Assembly (NCBI GenBank): GCA_016165875.1
Contig: JABBOT010000003.1
Coordinates: 35,809,860 to 35,873,859, forward strand
Direction of reading: 5' to 3'
Length of the DNA: 64,000 nucleotides
Origin: Acanthopleura granulata
Taxonomy: Eukaryota; Mollusca; Polyplacophora; Chitonida; Chitonidae
The notes under the pieces were generated by a model. The model searched no databases, had not been told where the DNA came from, and saw only the letters and a list, made by a program, of their open reading frames with translations. Position 1 is the stretch's first letter; each line of letters opens with the position of its first letter. This document shows, one piece after another, positions 1 through 12,400 of the stretch. A program made the translations under genes and the position numbers.

Positions 1-281
1 GTCTATGAAAGACGGTTAACAAGATGGTCAGGAATTACAGATTAACAATTGGACCACTGGTGGTTTCGTGAATGTGGGGCTTGTGTGTTTTGCATCAAGA
101 AGGTGTCATCTGATCTGAAAGGTGTCGGATTTGCTTGTACATGCTGATCTATTTAGATCAAACCAAATAAAGACGGGAGAAAAATTCCTGGATCCAACAT
201 TGCTGTGGTTGTCTCCTAAGTTTTTTCGTGTGGTACTTTTTTTTTTCACAATCCTTGCACACTTACTTGTTGCTGATTCAG

Positions 282-401
282 CCCGAGATGAAGGCAGGTA
301 GGATGCTGATGCTGAACATGACAGATGGGGTGAGTGATGTACAAGGCATGGAGTATCAACCAATCCCAGCCCTCAACAAGAACCTGCTCCCAGGATGCAA
401 G
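282..401 (+). CDS. RMI1: RMI1 exon: OB1 core strands
   Basis: Acceptor tgctgattcag at 271-281, donor gtaaag at 402. Phase 0 to 0, 40 codons. Encodes [16 protein letters not shown], then [20 protein letters not shown]. This is the most conserved OB1 stretch of the family (vertebrate RMLMLQ.TDG...QGMEYQ.IP.L). The upstream exon carrying the start and the TOP3A-contacting loop is not in the window; 1-281 reads as intron. Confidence 0.92.
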
Positions 402-3400
402 GTAAAGTGCACCCTCAGCAGTGATTAATACTGTGTCTGTTACAGTAAGACACCTTTGCTGAGCTAAAACCTGTTCTTTATCAAATGAAGCGTTAAGTTT
501 CTGATGAATGAATGGTTATGGCATGGGTTTTCCTTCAGTTTTCCCTGGGTTTCCCTGGGTTCCCTGGTTTCCTCCCACCATAATGCTGTCCACTGTCGTA
601 TAAGTGAAATATTCTTGAGTGTGGCATAAAACATCAAATAAATAAATAAAGAATGTAGCCTCAGCTATATTGCAGATTTATTATGATGACAAGTTTCTGA
701 AGAGAATGTTTGTCTAAACTCTTGGGGTATTGCCTGTACGTGGCTTCTCTCACCCTCTGTAAAATGAAATAAATCTAAAAACTCCTAAAACAGCAGTACC
801 TTCTACAAAATAACAATTCCTGATGAATAATCATAGCTGGCATTGTTATTCAAGCTAGTAGAGTGTGCTGCTGTTAGGAGTTAAAAGTTTTATTTCTCTT
901 TGTTGAAGGCTGGAGAAGCCCATTGTAGCTGCATTGTAAATATTTCAGCACTGAGACCTGCCTGCCATATATAACTAGACACTTTTGTGATATATTTTTG
1001 ACTGAAGTGAAAAAAGCAGTCTTAATGCCAAGGCAAACAAAGAGACAGATTTCCTTCTGTTCTGTGTATTTATTTGAGGGATTTCAATCTGTAGGTGCGG
1101 ATCAAAGGGAGACTACTATGTCGAAAAGGTGTTCTCTTCTTGAAATCTGAGAATGTTGAGATCCTGGGCGGTGAAGTGGACTCCTTGGTGGAAAGTAATA
1201 CTCACGAGAGACTGCTGCAAAATGCACTGTGAGTTAGTTCATGAAGAAGTCTACGATAATATTTATATTTCAAAAGGTTTATTTTTGTGTATTCTATGCA
1301 AACACATAGCAATGCATTATATAGTGATGACAATTCATCCACTCTCAGACCGGAGATTGTTGACCAAAGTACAACCAATAGCAAATAGTTCAGAAGATGA
1401 TGCACAGGTTTACAGTGATTACAATGAGGAGATGTGAAGTAACAATTCAGTAAAATGAATTTAACGTTTAATTTGTAATTTTTTTCTCCTCCACCTGCAG
1501 GAATATTTTCTTGTTTTTGTGAGGGTCACTCTGGCTACAGTGCTAGAGCTGACAGTTCGTGAGAGGTGAATTACTCAAAGGACAAATCTTTTGTCAGTAT
1601 ATATAAAAATAATTGTTAAGTCATTTGGCATCATTTTAACTGTTTTGACAGTGTTAGAGGTGTGATCATTTCATTTTGTTTTTGTGGTCCTTTCGATGTT
1701 CATGATCCACGTACAGAGCTTTATTGTCGGCTGCTGTATTTCCTCATCGGCTGTTAATGCCACCGTTCTGTGCCATGCAATATGATAACTCAATAAATTT
1801 TTGCTACACTCTTGACATGTTAAATACTGCTGAATAGAGAAAATACAATAGCAGTCGAACTGTAGTGGTTTTGGGTCGACACGTATTGCTGTTTCGCTGG
1901 ACTGCCCAGATCCGATTGGCAGACGAGAGACACCAGCCTAAATGCCGGTCCTACCGAGTGCCATTGGTTACGCCCAGTGACTCTTAAATCAGTTTTGAAG
2001 GAAATGGAATGCAGGTGACATATTCTAGAATGGTACACACCCACACCGATGTGTACCTTCCATAAAAAATCTTAAGTAAGTTTAGGTTTAAACTTGTTTT
2101 TAACGCGTCTCAAGTCAGTAAGAATCGAAATAACAATGACATAGTATAATGTGTCAAATTTCACAGTTGAAGTTACGTGTAGTTCAAGTGGAGTAGGGCA
2201 TGGCAAGAAGAGTCTACCAATTATATGTTGGCTGGATATCAATGAAATTCCCCTCGGCCCCTTTCTTACAGACAACATTCATATGTGTATGCTTCTTAAA
2301 ATGTTAAAGATTTAGATTATGCAAATTATGATATATCAGTTAATTATACACAGATTTTATCTTACTGGAAAAAAATGTTTTTCATAAGTTTCTGTCTTGG
2401 AACTGACTTTATGTGTCTTGTTTGTCATGTTGGTTCCCATGAATGTGAAACACAGAAGAAATGAGTTGTTGTCGCTTAGGCCAGTACGGGTGAAATCCTC
2501 AGCCTGCAGACAACAATTTGAATGTTTATCACTAATTGGTATTTGCTTTCCTCATAAAACGGTTCTCAAACTTCCTAGCTTGTACAACAAACAGTTGATG
2601 GATAAAAGTGTGAAATTATGATAGATTTACTTTAGTGTCTTAATCACAAACAAAGGCCAGGCATCAGAGTTTTACATGCAAGACACCTGAGCATTCATTG
2701 TAGCACACATTTCAGTGCCTATAGGCTGTAGTTTTTGTTCGGAGTAAAGTGCTACTCCAGCCGCAATAGAAACTGGGTAGAAATAATAAAATGATATGAA
2801 GGAAATCCTGTGGAACAAAGCTAACCCCATGGTTCAGTTGGATTTTGGGATGAATAACGCTATTTAACCCCTATAGCTGAAGATTCCTTATCAAATAAAA
2901 TCTTTGGCACTATGTAAATTTTTTTGGTGGGATAATATTCCTCATATGAGAATTTGCAAGTTTAACATAATTGGGGGATATATGTAAGCGATGTGTTTAT
3001 GCGTGACGTCACACCATGCAAAGTTGAAATGACCAAAATGTTTTCATTCCATGTTCTTCTCAAAAACATACAAAAGCGATCTTAATACGCTATAACTCTT
3101 TCACAATTTAGGAAAGTAATTCGGGTTATCTCAATCTTTGTTGTTTCTTCTTGCTCTTTTTTTTTTTTTTTTTTTTTTTTGAAGTACCCTAAATGACCTA
3201 AAATTTTGTAAATGACAAAGAGGCTTATTTCTAAAGATGGTGGTCTGTTGATTGTAGAAGGTGTTTTGAAATTTGTTTTGAAGATAGGGTGATATCCTTT
3301 TGGAAAAATGTAAGTTTCATCTCTACAAGTAATAATTTATGGCATTTTTATAAAAAAAATGCTTTTTTTAGACAAATTTTTAGGTCTTTTACTGTAAATC

Positions 3401-6400
3401 CTTAAGGATGTGCCTCCTGAAGATCTTGGCAATGGGTGTCATAAAATCAGACCTGCAGAAATATATTTGCAAGATCAAGTTTCGGCTCGTAAGAGAAATT
3501 GTAGATTATATGATATCAGTGTTAGCTCTGTTCATTTTGATTCATACATGCCTACAGATAGGGTTAAAGCATAAATAAATGATATGGTTGATATCAGAAT
3601 GGATGACATTTGTGTTCTCTGAAATCTAAAATAGTGGTGATCTGAGGTATGTTATCAGAAAATTATTTTTTTTAGATATACTAAAATAGATAGTACGCAC
3701 TTTCAGAGCATCAGTTGGCCAGTCGTCTACACAGGATCGTCATAAGCAGTTCAACAGTACACAGATTTCTCGCCCGGCAAATAGCAGTGCTGGGTCTGCT
3801 GCAAGAAAGCAGGGGCAGACGACTGGGGGTCCTCCAAGGCAAAATCGGATTGGAATACAGAATAACTCTTCTACAGAGAGACCACCAGCAAACCAAACAG
3901 ATCACAGAGCAAGTGATAATACAGCAGGTACACTGTAACAAGGGTTCTGTTCCATAAAGCAATCAGGGTCGTGTGTCTCAAAACTTCTAAATTCTTTTTG
4001 TTTAAGCAATGTAATATTATACTTGTGTAGTGTTTGGTTTAAAAGGAAAGACAGCACCAGATCATATGTATACATGGATCGATAGTGAATCCCATTTTAA
4101 AGTAAAAAAAAACATCACTTTTTTATTTTTGTGATATAGGATAACAGAAATATCACAGTTCAAAGTAAGTGAAAAGGCCCACGTGGAAAATCAAATGGGT
4201 TGCCGTTCTGTCAATTTTAATCAATCAAGGGCGAGATAATCCTACCAACAAGTTTTGTTTTGATTATGAGACAATTTGATATTCTCTAAAGATATTTTCA
4301 ACAAGAAAGTGGTGGTGGAATATGTCTGGGGTTATTCCCCAAGGTCTCAACCAGGAGACCACAATGCGTGGCCTTGGATTGTAATAATAATAGGACTGTA
4401 CTTCACATGATAAAGGAGTGAACAATGTAGGGTACGGATGACGCAACATCATGTTTCCTGTTTCTCCAAAATGCCATAGACCATGGCTTCTTGAGAATTT
4501 CAGACTGAAAAATGATTTATAGACTTACCAAGCATGTAATAAAAATGCCCATACCTGTTTAGGTCTGTATGGGCCCCTCTTTTGAAATAACTTTGGTTAT
4601 ATTTCTTGTTGTGTTTTCTCTTATATCTTTTCTTATTTTTCAAGAATTGCAAGAAGTTCGCTATAAACTGAATGATTATTATTCAAATTAGATATGGTTA
4701 TTTCTTGTTGTTACATTCCAGGAGATGAAATGGACGATGATGATCACTTCTTGGCATCTCTTGAAACATCAGAACTTGCTGCTTTGGATGAAAATGTAAG
4801 AATTAGGTGCTGCCTTTGATATGTTTTCTAGTAATAATATTAACACACCGTCTTAATTACAGCATTACAAAACAGAGTGACGTCACTTTGTGAAATGACA
4901 GTGCCGTTTTACGACATGGTAAGGTCAATTGCCTATCCTTTAACATGGCAGCTTATGTGTTCAGAAGAAACTACTGTCGAAATTCCATTAGTATTGCCCA
5001 TAATGATATCCAGCAATGCTGGAGAATACATTTCCTCGGTGTTATTTCATGATTTTTGATAAATGTTCAACATTGTATATACCAGCCCATGTTAAATTTG
5101 TGCAGATTGACCCTGACCTCACTTTGTTGTTCCAATATCGCATCTCGAAACCTGTTTATTCTGCAAGACATGACATACGGTAAGTAAAGTACTGTATAGC
5201 TTTTAATCATTGTGTGAATAGATTAGTAAGCTCATAAAATGCAGTGTCATTGTGTCTTTTACCAGTGGGATGGTGACATGGAAGATGTAAACCCTGGGCA
5301 AAGGCAGATACGTGAGAATAAGTTGTCTTCAGTCTCTGACCAGATTTCTGATCAGGCAAATAGCAGTACTGGGTCTGCTGCAGGGAAGCAGGGGCAGACA
5401 ACTGATGGTCCGCCAAGGAAAAATCGCATTGGAATACAGAATAACTCCTCTACAGAGAGACCACCGTCAAACCAAACAGATAACAGAGCAAGTGATAATA
5501 CAGCAGGTACACTGTAACAAGGGTTCATTTCTATAAAGCATTCAGTATCATGTTTCTCGAAACTTCTTAGGTCTTTTCCCTTAAGCAATGTAATATTATA
5601 CTTGTGTAGTGTTTGGTTTTAAAGGAAAGACAGCACCAGACCAAATGTATACATGGATTGATAGTGAATCCCATTTAAAGTAAAAAAAAAAAACATCACT
5701 TTTTTATTTTTGTGATATAGGATTACGGAAATATCACAGTTCAAAGTAAGCAAAAAGGCCCACATTGGGAAAATCAAATGGGTTGCCTTGCTATCAATTT
5801 TAATGAATCAAGGGCGAGATATTTCAACCAACCAACCAGACATCTGTTTCTGCTGTGACGTCGCCTGTCCTAGTTCACCATTTTTAGAGTAGTGTTAAGT
5901 CAGCTGTTTTTGTTTTGATTATGACACAATTCTGATATTCTCTAAAGATGTTTTCAACTAGAAAGTGGTGATGGAATTACATCTGGGGTTATTCCCCAAG
6001 GTCTCAACCAGGAGGCCACAATGCGTGGCCTTGGGTTGTAATAATAATAGGACTGTACTTCACATGATAAAGGAGTGAACAGTGTAGGGTACAAATGATG
6101 CAACATCATGTTTCCTGTTTCTCTAAAATGCCATAGACCATGGCTTCTTGAGAATTTCAGTTTGAAAAGTGATTTATAGACTTACCAAGCACGTCATAAA
6201 AATTCCTATACCTGTTTAGGTCTGTATCGACCCCTCTTTTGAAGTAACTTTGGGTATATTTTTTGTTGTCTTTTCTATTAAGTCTTTTCTTCTTTGTCCG
6301 AAAGTGCAAGAAGTTCGCAATAAACTGAATGATTATTATTCAAATTAGATATGGTTATTTCTTGTTGTTGCTTTCCAGGAAATGAAATGGACGATGATGA

Positions 6401-9400
6401 TCACTTCTTGGCATCTCTTGAAACATCAGAACTTGCTGCTTTGGATGAAAATGTAAGAATTAGGTGTTGTCTTTTATATGTTTTCTAGTAATAATATTAA
6501 CACATCGACTTAATTACAGCGTTACGACATTATGACAACAAAGGGACATCACTTTGCAAAATGATGTCGCCATTTCACAGCACGGTGAGGTCAGTTCTCT
6601 ATCCTTTAACATATCAGCTTATGTGTTCAGAAGAATCTACTGTCGAAATTTCATTTGTATTGCCCATATTGATATCCAGCATGGCTGGAGAATATATTTT
6701 GCAGGTTTTATTTCATCGTTTTTTAAAAATGTTCAACATTGTATAAACCAGCCCATGTTAAATTGTGCAGGGTTACCCTGACCTCACTTTGTTGTCCAAC
6801 AATTGCACCTCGAAACTTTTGTATTCTGCCAGACATGACATAGTGTAAGTAAACTACCATGTAGCTATTAATCATTATATAAATAGATCAGTAAGTCCAT
6901 AATATGCAGTGTCATTGTATCTTTTACCAGTGGGATGGAGACATAAAAGATGTAAAATCTGGGCAAAGGCAGGTACGTGAGAATAAATTGTCTTCAGCAT
7001 CCAGCCATGTAAGCAGATTGCAGAAAGATCTCAGACAACATCCTGCGCCACCTCTCACTGGCCAGGCCAAACCAATGGCCTGTGTAAATGGCATAAGGCA
7101 GCCAATCATGGCTCAGCTTAGATCGCAAGATTTGCAAGAGACTTCACTCATCAGACCCTCACAGCTTGGACAGCCAAGAAACACAGCCAATCAGAGTACA
7201 TCTTCAAATCACATGACTGCGGTTAACTTGGGTCAAAGGTCAGACATTCATTCTGTTGAGACCATGGAGTCAGAGATTCAGATGGAACTGGAAAACTTAG
7301 CAGACCTCATGGATGATGACATTCCCATGAATGATGATGGTGATGACTTTGATGACAGCTCCGTGTTTCACCCAACAATTCCTAAAAGATCGAAACTGTC
7401 TGAAGCAACTCTTGGCCAAAGCCAATGTAAGACTTTCCAAAGTCCACCTCATCCCAAACAGAGCCTATCTACTCTTGGAAAGCAGAATCATCAGTGCAGC
7501 TCAACAGACGATGATGACTGGCATGTAATATGTAAAAGTGAAGACACCTCGATCAGGACAAACACTGTCCCACCCAGTGCTGCCATCGTCTCGTCTGGTG
7601 GAAGTCACACTAGTTCCCGACATGATGATGGAAGGACCAATCCAGGCCCGGGCATACCCAGCCTTTCTTTTCAAGACATCTCCAGGTTGAGCAAACCAGT
7701 TGATGTCATCAGCCACATCAAAAGTGTTGTGGGCATCAGTGGACGTACATCTACAGGTAGGTGATTTCCTGTGACTGTTCCACATCCCTCTGAGAGCGAG
7801 TCTCTTTCTGGTCTCCTTCCAGGGGTGTGATAATCACACTCCTGCTCAGAGGGCCTGAAGTAGACCATCAAATTAAGGCCCGCTATGACACTCCAAGGAG
7901 CCTCCATGGCCGAGGGGTTAGTCTGCAAGCGAAGTGCAATGATTAATGAGCTTCTCACCAATTGGGTCTCTGTGAGCTCAAATCCAGCTCATGCTGGCTT
8001 CCTCTGCAGGAAAGTTTGCTAGTAGCTGCCCAGTTTCCTGCCACCATAATGCTTGCTGTCTTCATATAAGTGAAATAACCTGGAATATGGTGTACAATCA
8101 GATAAATAAATAAGTAAATGACACTCCCAGGTCTTTGCACTCCAGAAACAAAGCCTTGGTCAATTCTGATCAAACACAAAAAACAAAGGCCTGAGTAAGG
8201 TTGGGTATTGATAGGGAGAGGGAGAGGGAGAGGGAGAAAGTGTATGAGTAACACATAAAGTTTAAAGAATTCAACCATGGGACAAGTTGAGGATTTATTT
8301 TAAGGCAGTGATATGGTTCACTTTGATAGAGTTAACAGGCTTATGGATATTTCAGTCACATGGTAGAACACATAAAGGAGGAGTTCAATTCCCAGACCTG
8401 GGCAGGGAATTTGTTCATTTGTACATTCCCCTGTTCTCACTGTTCGTGGGGTTTAGGAGACAGTAGGCTGGCGACAATGTTCTTATGACCATTTGTGCAG
8501 TCTGACATTTGTTGGAGATTGGGACTTGTTTTCCACCAATGTCGTGTGCATCACATGTGGGAAAATTCATCAGTAATTTGCCAAAAATCAGTGGTTTTTG
8601 CCATGCGCCCTGTTTTTCTCTACCCAGAAATTGACTGCCATCATATAAGTGAAAAATTCTTAAGTATAAAATTGAACAACAATGAAATAAATAAATACAG
8701 CTGTCAATGACACCGATGCCAGAATTCAAGCGAGTAGGGCCTGTATGTGGATGTCTGAAGCATTTGTCTGGTTACATCCTCACGTGTACAGTGGATGTGC
8801 ATCCCTGTGCACTATGAGGTTTCCATGCTTACATCTGTAACAGTTTTCATTCACATGACCTGCAGATATGCGAGGAAATTGCGCCTTTTTGCACTGATAG
8901 CAGTTTGTGGCAAAGGTATACATTACATGAAATAAATATGACCAGATTCGTAATCAGGACGTCAAACTACGTCGGGTAGAATGCTTTCAACATTTTTACT
9001 TTCATCCAAAACGCAAATGCATTTTAGATGCGATATATAACATATAGACGCATATGTATCAAATATAATAAATCACCCTTGTCTCAAATCATGAATCCTT
9101 GTGGATGCTGTATTTTTTAAGACTTCTCAAAGATTTTCAGCACACATAAAGAACATGTATAGCACTTTTCGCTGGGCAATCATGATCTTTCCAGCTTTAA
9201 CTATTTTCTGTCAAGTCACATGCAGATATGGGGGAAAGTGCGCTTTATCGCACTTTGATCACAATTTGCAACAGAAATATGATCGTAGCAAAGAAATGAT
9301 TCAGATTCGTGATCAGGACGTCAAACTAGGTCTGTAGTATGTTTAGAAGACTCAAATTCAAACTTTTACTTTTCAAATGACATCACTTTCGGTTGCGGTT

Positions 9401-12400
9401 ATTTCACACACATTGCATTCTGTTTTGGACAAAATAATTCATAGACAACAGTTGTTACATGTGAAATTTTTCAGGCCAGTCGGATTCGGGTTTCGGACGG
9501 AAATGCCTCTCAAAACTTCTAGTAGCAACCCAATATGGCGGCTTGGTCAGGTGACCTAGGACACCCAAACTTTTACCCACGAAAGACAGTCCTCAGGCCC
9601 ACTACCTACCTAAATTATACACATTTCTGCCCTGCCATTTTAACCGCAGTGTTTCAATTTTGAAACTTGGAAAAATGACAATTTTTTTTTTTTGCTATGT
9701 ACTACTTCTGGTTTGCTGACCTTGTTTCCAATTTTGTAAAAGTTGTCTCCATGCCATGGGATGATGTTAGGCCTTAAGGCTGTGACTCTGGCTTCATTGG
9801 TTATGGAGATATACTCATCTTCAGTTTTGATGACGTCACTTCGGGTTGCATATCTGAAATCAGCATCCAAAAGTGCATCAGGTAACACTATTTGTAGGAC
9901 ATCATCTGTACAGGTGTAGAAATTATTAGCAAAAAATGAATTTTTCGGTTACATGACATTCACCCAAAAGCAAGCTTGAACAATTTCCAACGCAGGAAGT
10001 TTTTGTTATCACCCTGAATGTACCTAGGCTTGGTGCAACTGCAGTTTGAATTTCAGCTCAGTCCTATCAACCGTTCTGGAGAAGAAGAAGTTTAAAGGTT
10101 TTCATCAAAATCCAGTATGGCTGCCAAATCACGTGATCAAAGGATGCCAAAAGTTTAGGTGCAAAACTTCAGGTCTGTGGCTGAGACATACTAAAGTTCC
10201 ATAAGCGTGCGACTTGCCGTTTTCCCTACAAATGCGAGACAAAATTGTGGAGAATAATAATAATAATAATCCAAACGAAAACAAAAGGGAGTCAAGCCTG
10301 AATGGCTTGAACCTGAATGCCTGAGTGGTTAGAACCCCAAATAAATTCAGGTGAAGCTGTTTTAGTTCAGGTCACAGAGACACAGGTATAGATTTCAGTG
10401 ATGAGATACATATCAGTTTTTGTTAAGTAAAATTGGAAGATAGCCTGGCACATCTTGTGACAAAAGGAATACATGTAAAAAAATATTGTATGTGATAACG
10501 TGGGATTTGGCCTTGTGGTCCCTGACCGAGTTAAGTGCAATGTCATTGCCAGGATCGGTAAAGTGACAGGTTGTGCATAGTGGTTGAACTCTATCAAAGG
10601 CTACTCCAAGGATACATATATGAATGTATATCACAACAGTTGAGATGTGTGAACAGTTAAATGACATGTTGTCACAAGCATTGTTTATTTTTGCGTTTAG
10701 GTTCATCAGATGACGACCCTTTTACATATCTGTCCACAGTAGAATCCAAGTTGCAGTCAAAAAGACCCTTTTGTATCAAAGTTAAGGTAATTTAAATATT
10801 CATGTGCAGAATTGTTTGCAAATGTATTTGTTTGTTTTCTTTACATGGGGCTTTTTATCCTTGTTTTCATAATGTTAAAAACTGATGTTACAGTAGCAGT
10901 CCAGTCTCATACAAACATTAAGCGGCCTCCATGGCTTAGTTTATTAGCGTCTGCCAGCAACCTGATGGCTGATGTAGGAGAGCTTTGTTTGACCAAGCCA
11001 ATAAGGCCGTGCTTGCTTTAGTAAGGAAGTGTAGAGATCGTTATTTACCATTTAATATGCAACTAGGTCTTTTTGACAAAACATTTGTCTCTCTATGGGG
11101 GTGAAATATGGGGATTTGAAAATATATGTATTATAGAAAAGCTACATCTAAGATATTGTAAGCTTATTCTGAGGCTTGGTAAAAATACTCCAAATTGTAT
11201 GGTGTATGGGGAACTGGGAAGGACTCCGTTAAGTTTTGGGCAAAACCTGGTTACCAACAATATTAAATATTGTAGTATTGCATACAGAATTCTATATAAG
11301 CTACATGAAAATGAAATGTTCAGTTCCAAATGGCTTTTGTATGTGAAAAAGACACTTGATTCTTGTGGGTTGTCTAACATATGGAATACTCAGGAAATTT
11401 TAAACAGAAAATGGCTATGAAAGAAAGTCCAAATAGTTCTCCAAGACCAATTTATTCAGGAGTGGTATAGTGAAATGCAAGACAGCAGCAAGTGTAGGAC
11501 TTATCGCCTATTCAAAGAAATATTCTGTTTCGAAGCTCCAACCGGCACAAGCCATATTGTTATGCCGATTTAGAACGAGTAATCACTGCCTAGATGTTGA
11601 GGTTGGTAGACACTGTGGTATTCCTTATGAATATAGATTTTGTTCAAAATGTTCTGTGAGTGTAATAGGGGATGAATTCCACTTCATTGTTCAATGCCCT
11701 ATTAACTGTGATCTAAGGCAGAATTACATACCAACCTACTTTGTTGCGCTGGAAAGCATGTATAGGTTTTGTAACTTACTTAAAAACAAAAACATCAGAG
11801 TTCTTAGTAATTTAGCAAAGTTTATAACAAAGGGACTGGCATTGCACAAAATGTCTCCAAACCTACGTTAGTTACATTTGGTGTAGCCTATTTTATATGC
11901 ATATGTTACTTTGTCTCCTACCTGCTGTTACCAGTTGATGTAAGAACAACAATATGTCTCTTTGTCTTTGTAAAAAGATGTGAGAATAAACTTACTTAGT
12001 TGTCATATAAGTGAAATATTCTTGAGTACGGCATAAAACACCAATCAGATAAATATATAAATCATGCAAACATTGATGGTGCTGCCTCACTGAAGTGCCA
12101 AGCTGAAGACAGGCGATGTGAAGCCAATAAATTTGTGTTTGGCCCATCACTCTATGCTAATAACTGAGCAAGGAAGTCATAAGGTTGATTGAATTCTGCA
12201 AACATTTTGTGCAGTGTTACAAGAAGCAGCAAGCAGTAACCTGAAGTTATATTTTACAGGCATATGTGGCCTCGTTACTGGGTCGTTTGGAAAGTAGACA
12301 GGGGCATAGCTGGACGCTTACCTGCAGACTTAACGATGGTACAGCTACTCTTGATGTGGACATCACTGACCAGGTAAGTAACAAGTGTACATGCTGGGTT

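Larger units (their letters stand above)
3765..7005 (+). repeat. Tandem duplication, about 1.6-kb unit, two copies inside RMI1
   Basis: Copy A spans about 3765-5340 and copy B about 5341-7005. Offsets grow from 1579 to 1657 to 1665 bp owing to indels, the main one about 78 bp near 5820-5905. Each unit holds the 3' part of a linker exon, an intron, the 74-bp acidic exon, an intron and the 5' part of the next linker exon. Introns have diverged noticeably while the acidic exon is nearly identical. Confidence 0.95.
7757..10700 (+). other. RMI1 intron, repeat-rich
   Basis: Contains SINEs at 7897-8118 and 8550-8697, a (GGGAGA)n microsatellite near 8211-8238, and direct repeats at 8851-8975 and 9216-9335. 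The stretch 9400-10330 has no recognised coding; it includes an (AAT)n tract near 10255-10270. Confidence 0.6.

Noticed and set aside
1153..1437. 94-residue ORF starting inside the second RMI1 exon
   Set aside because: Wrong frame relative to the conserved LGGEVDSL reading and runs into the intron.
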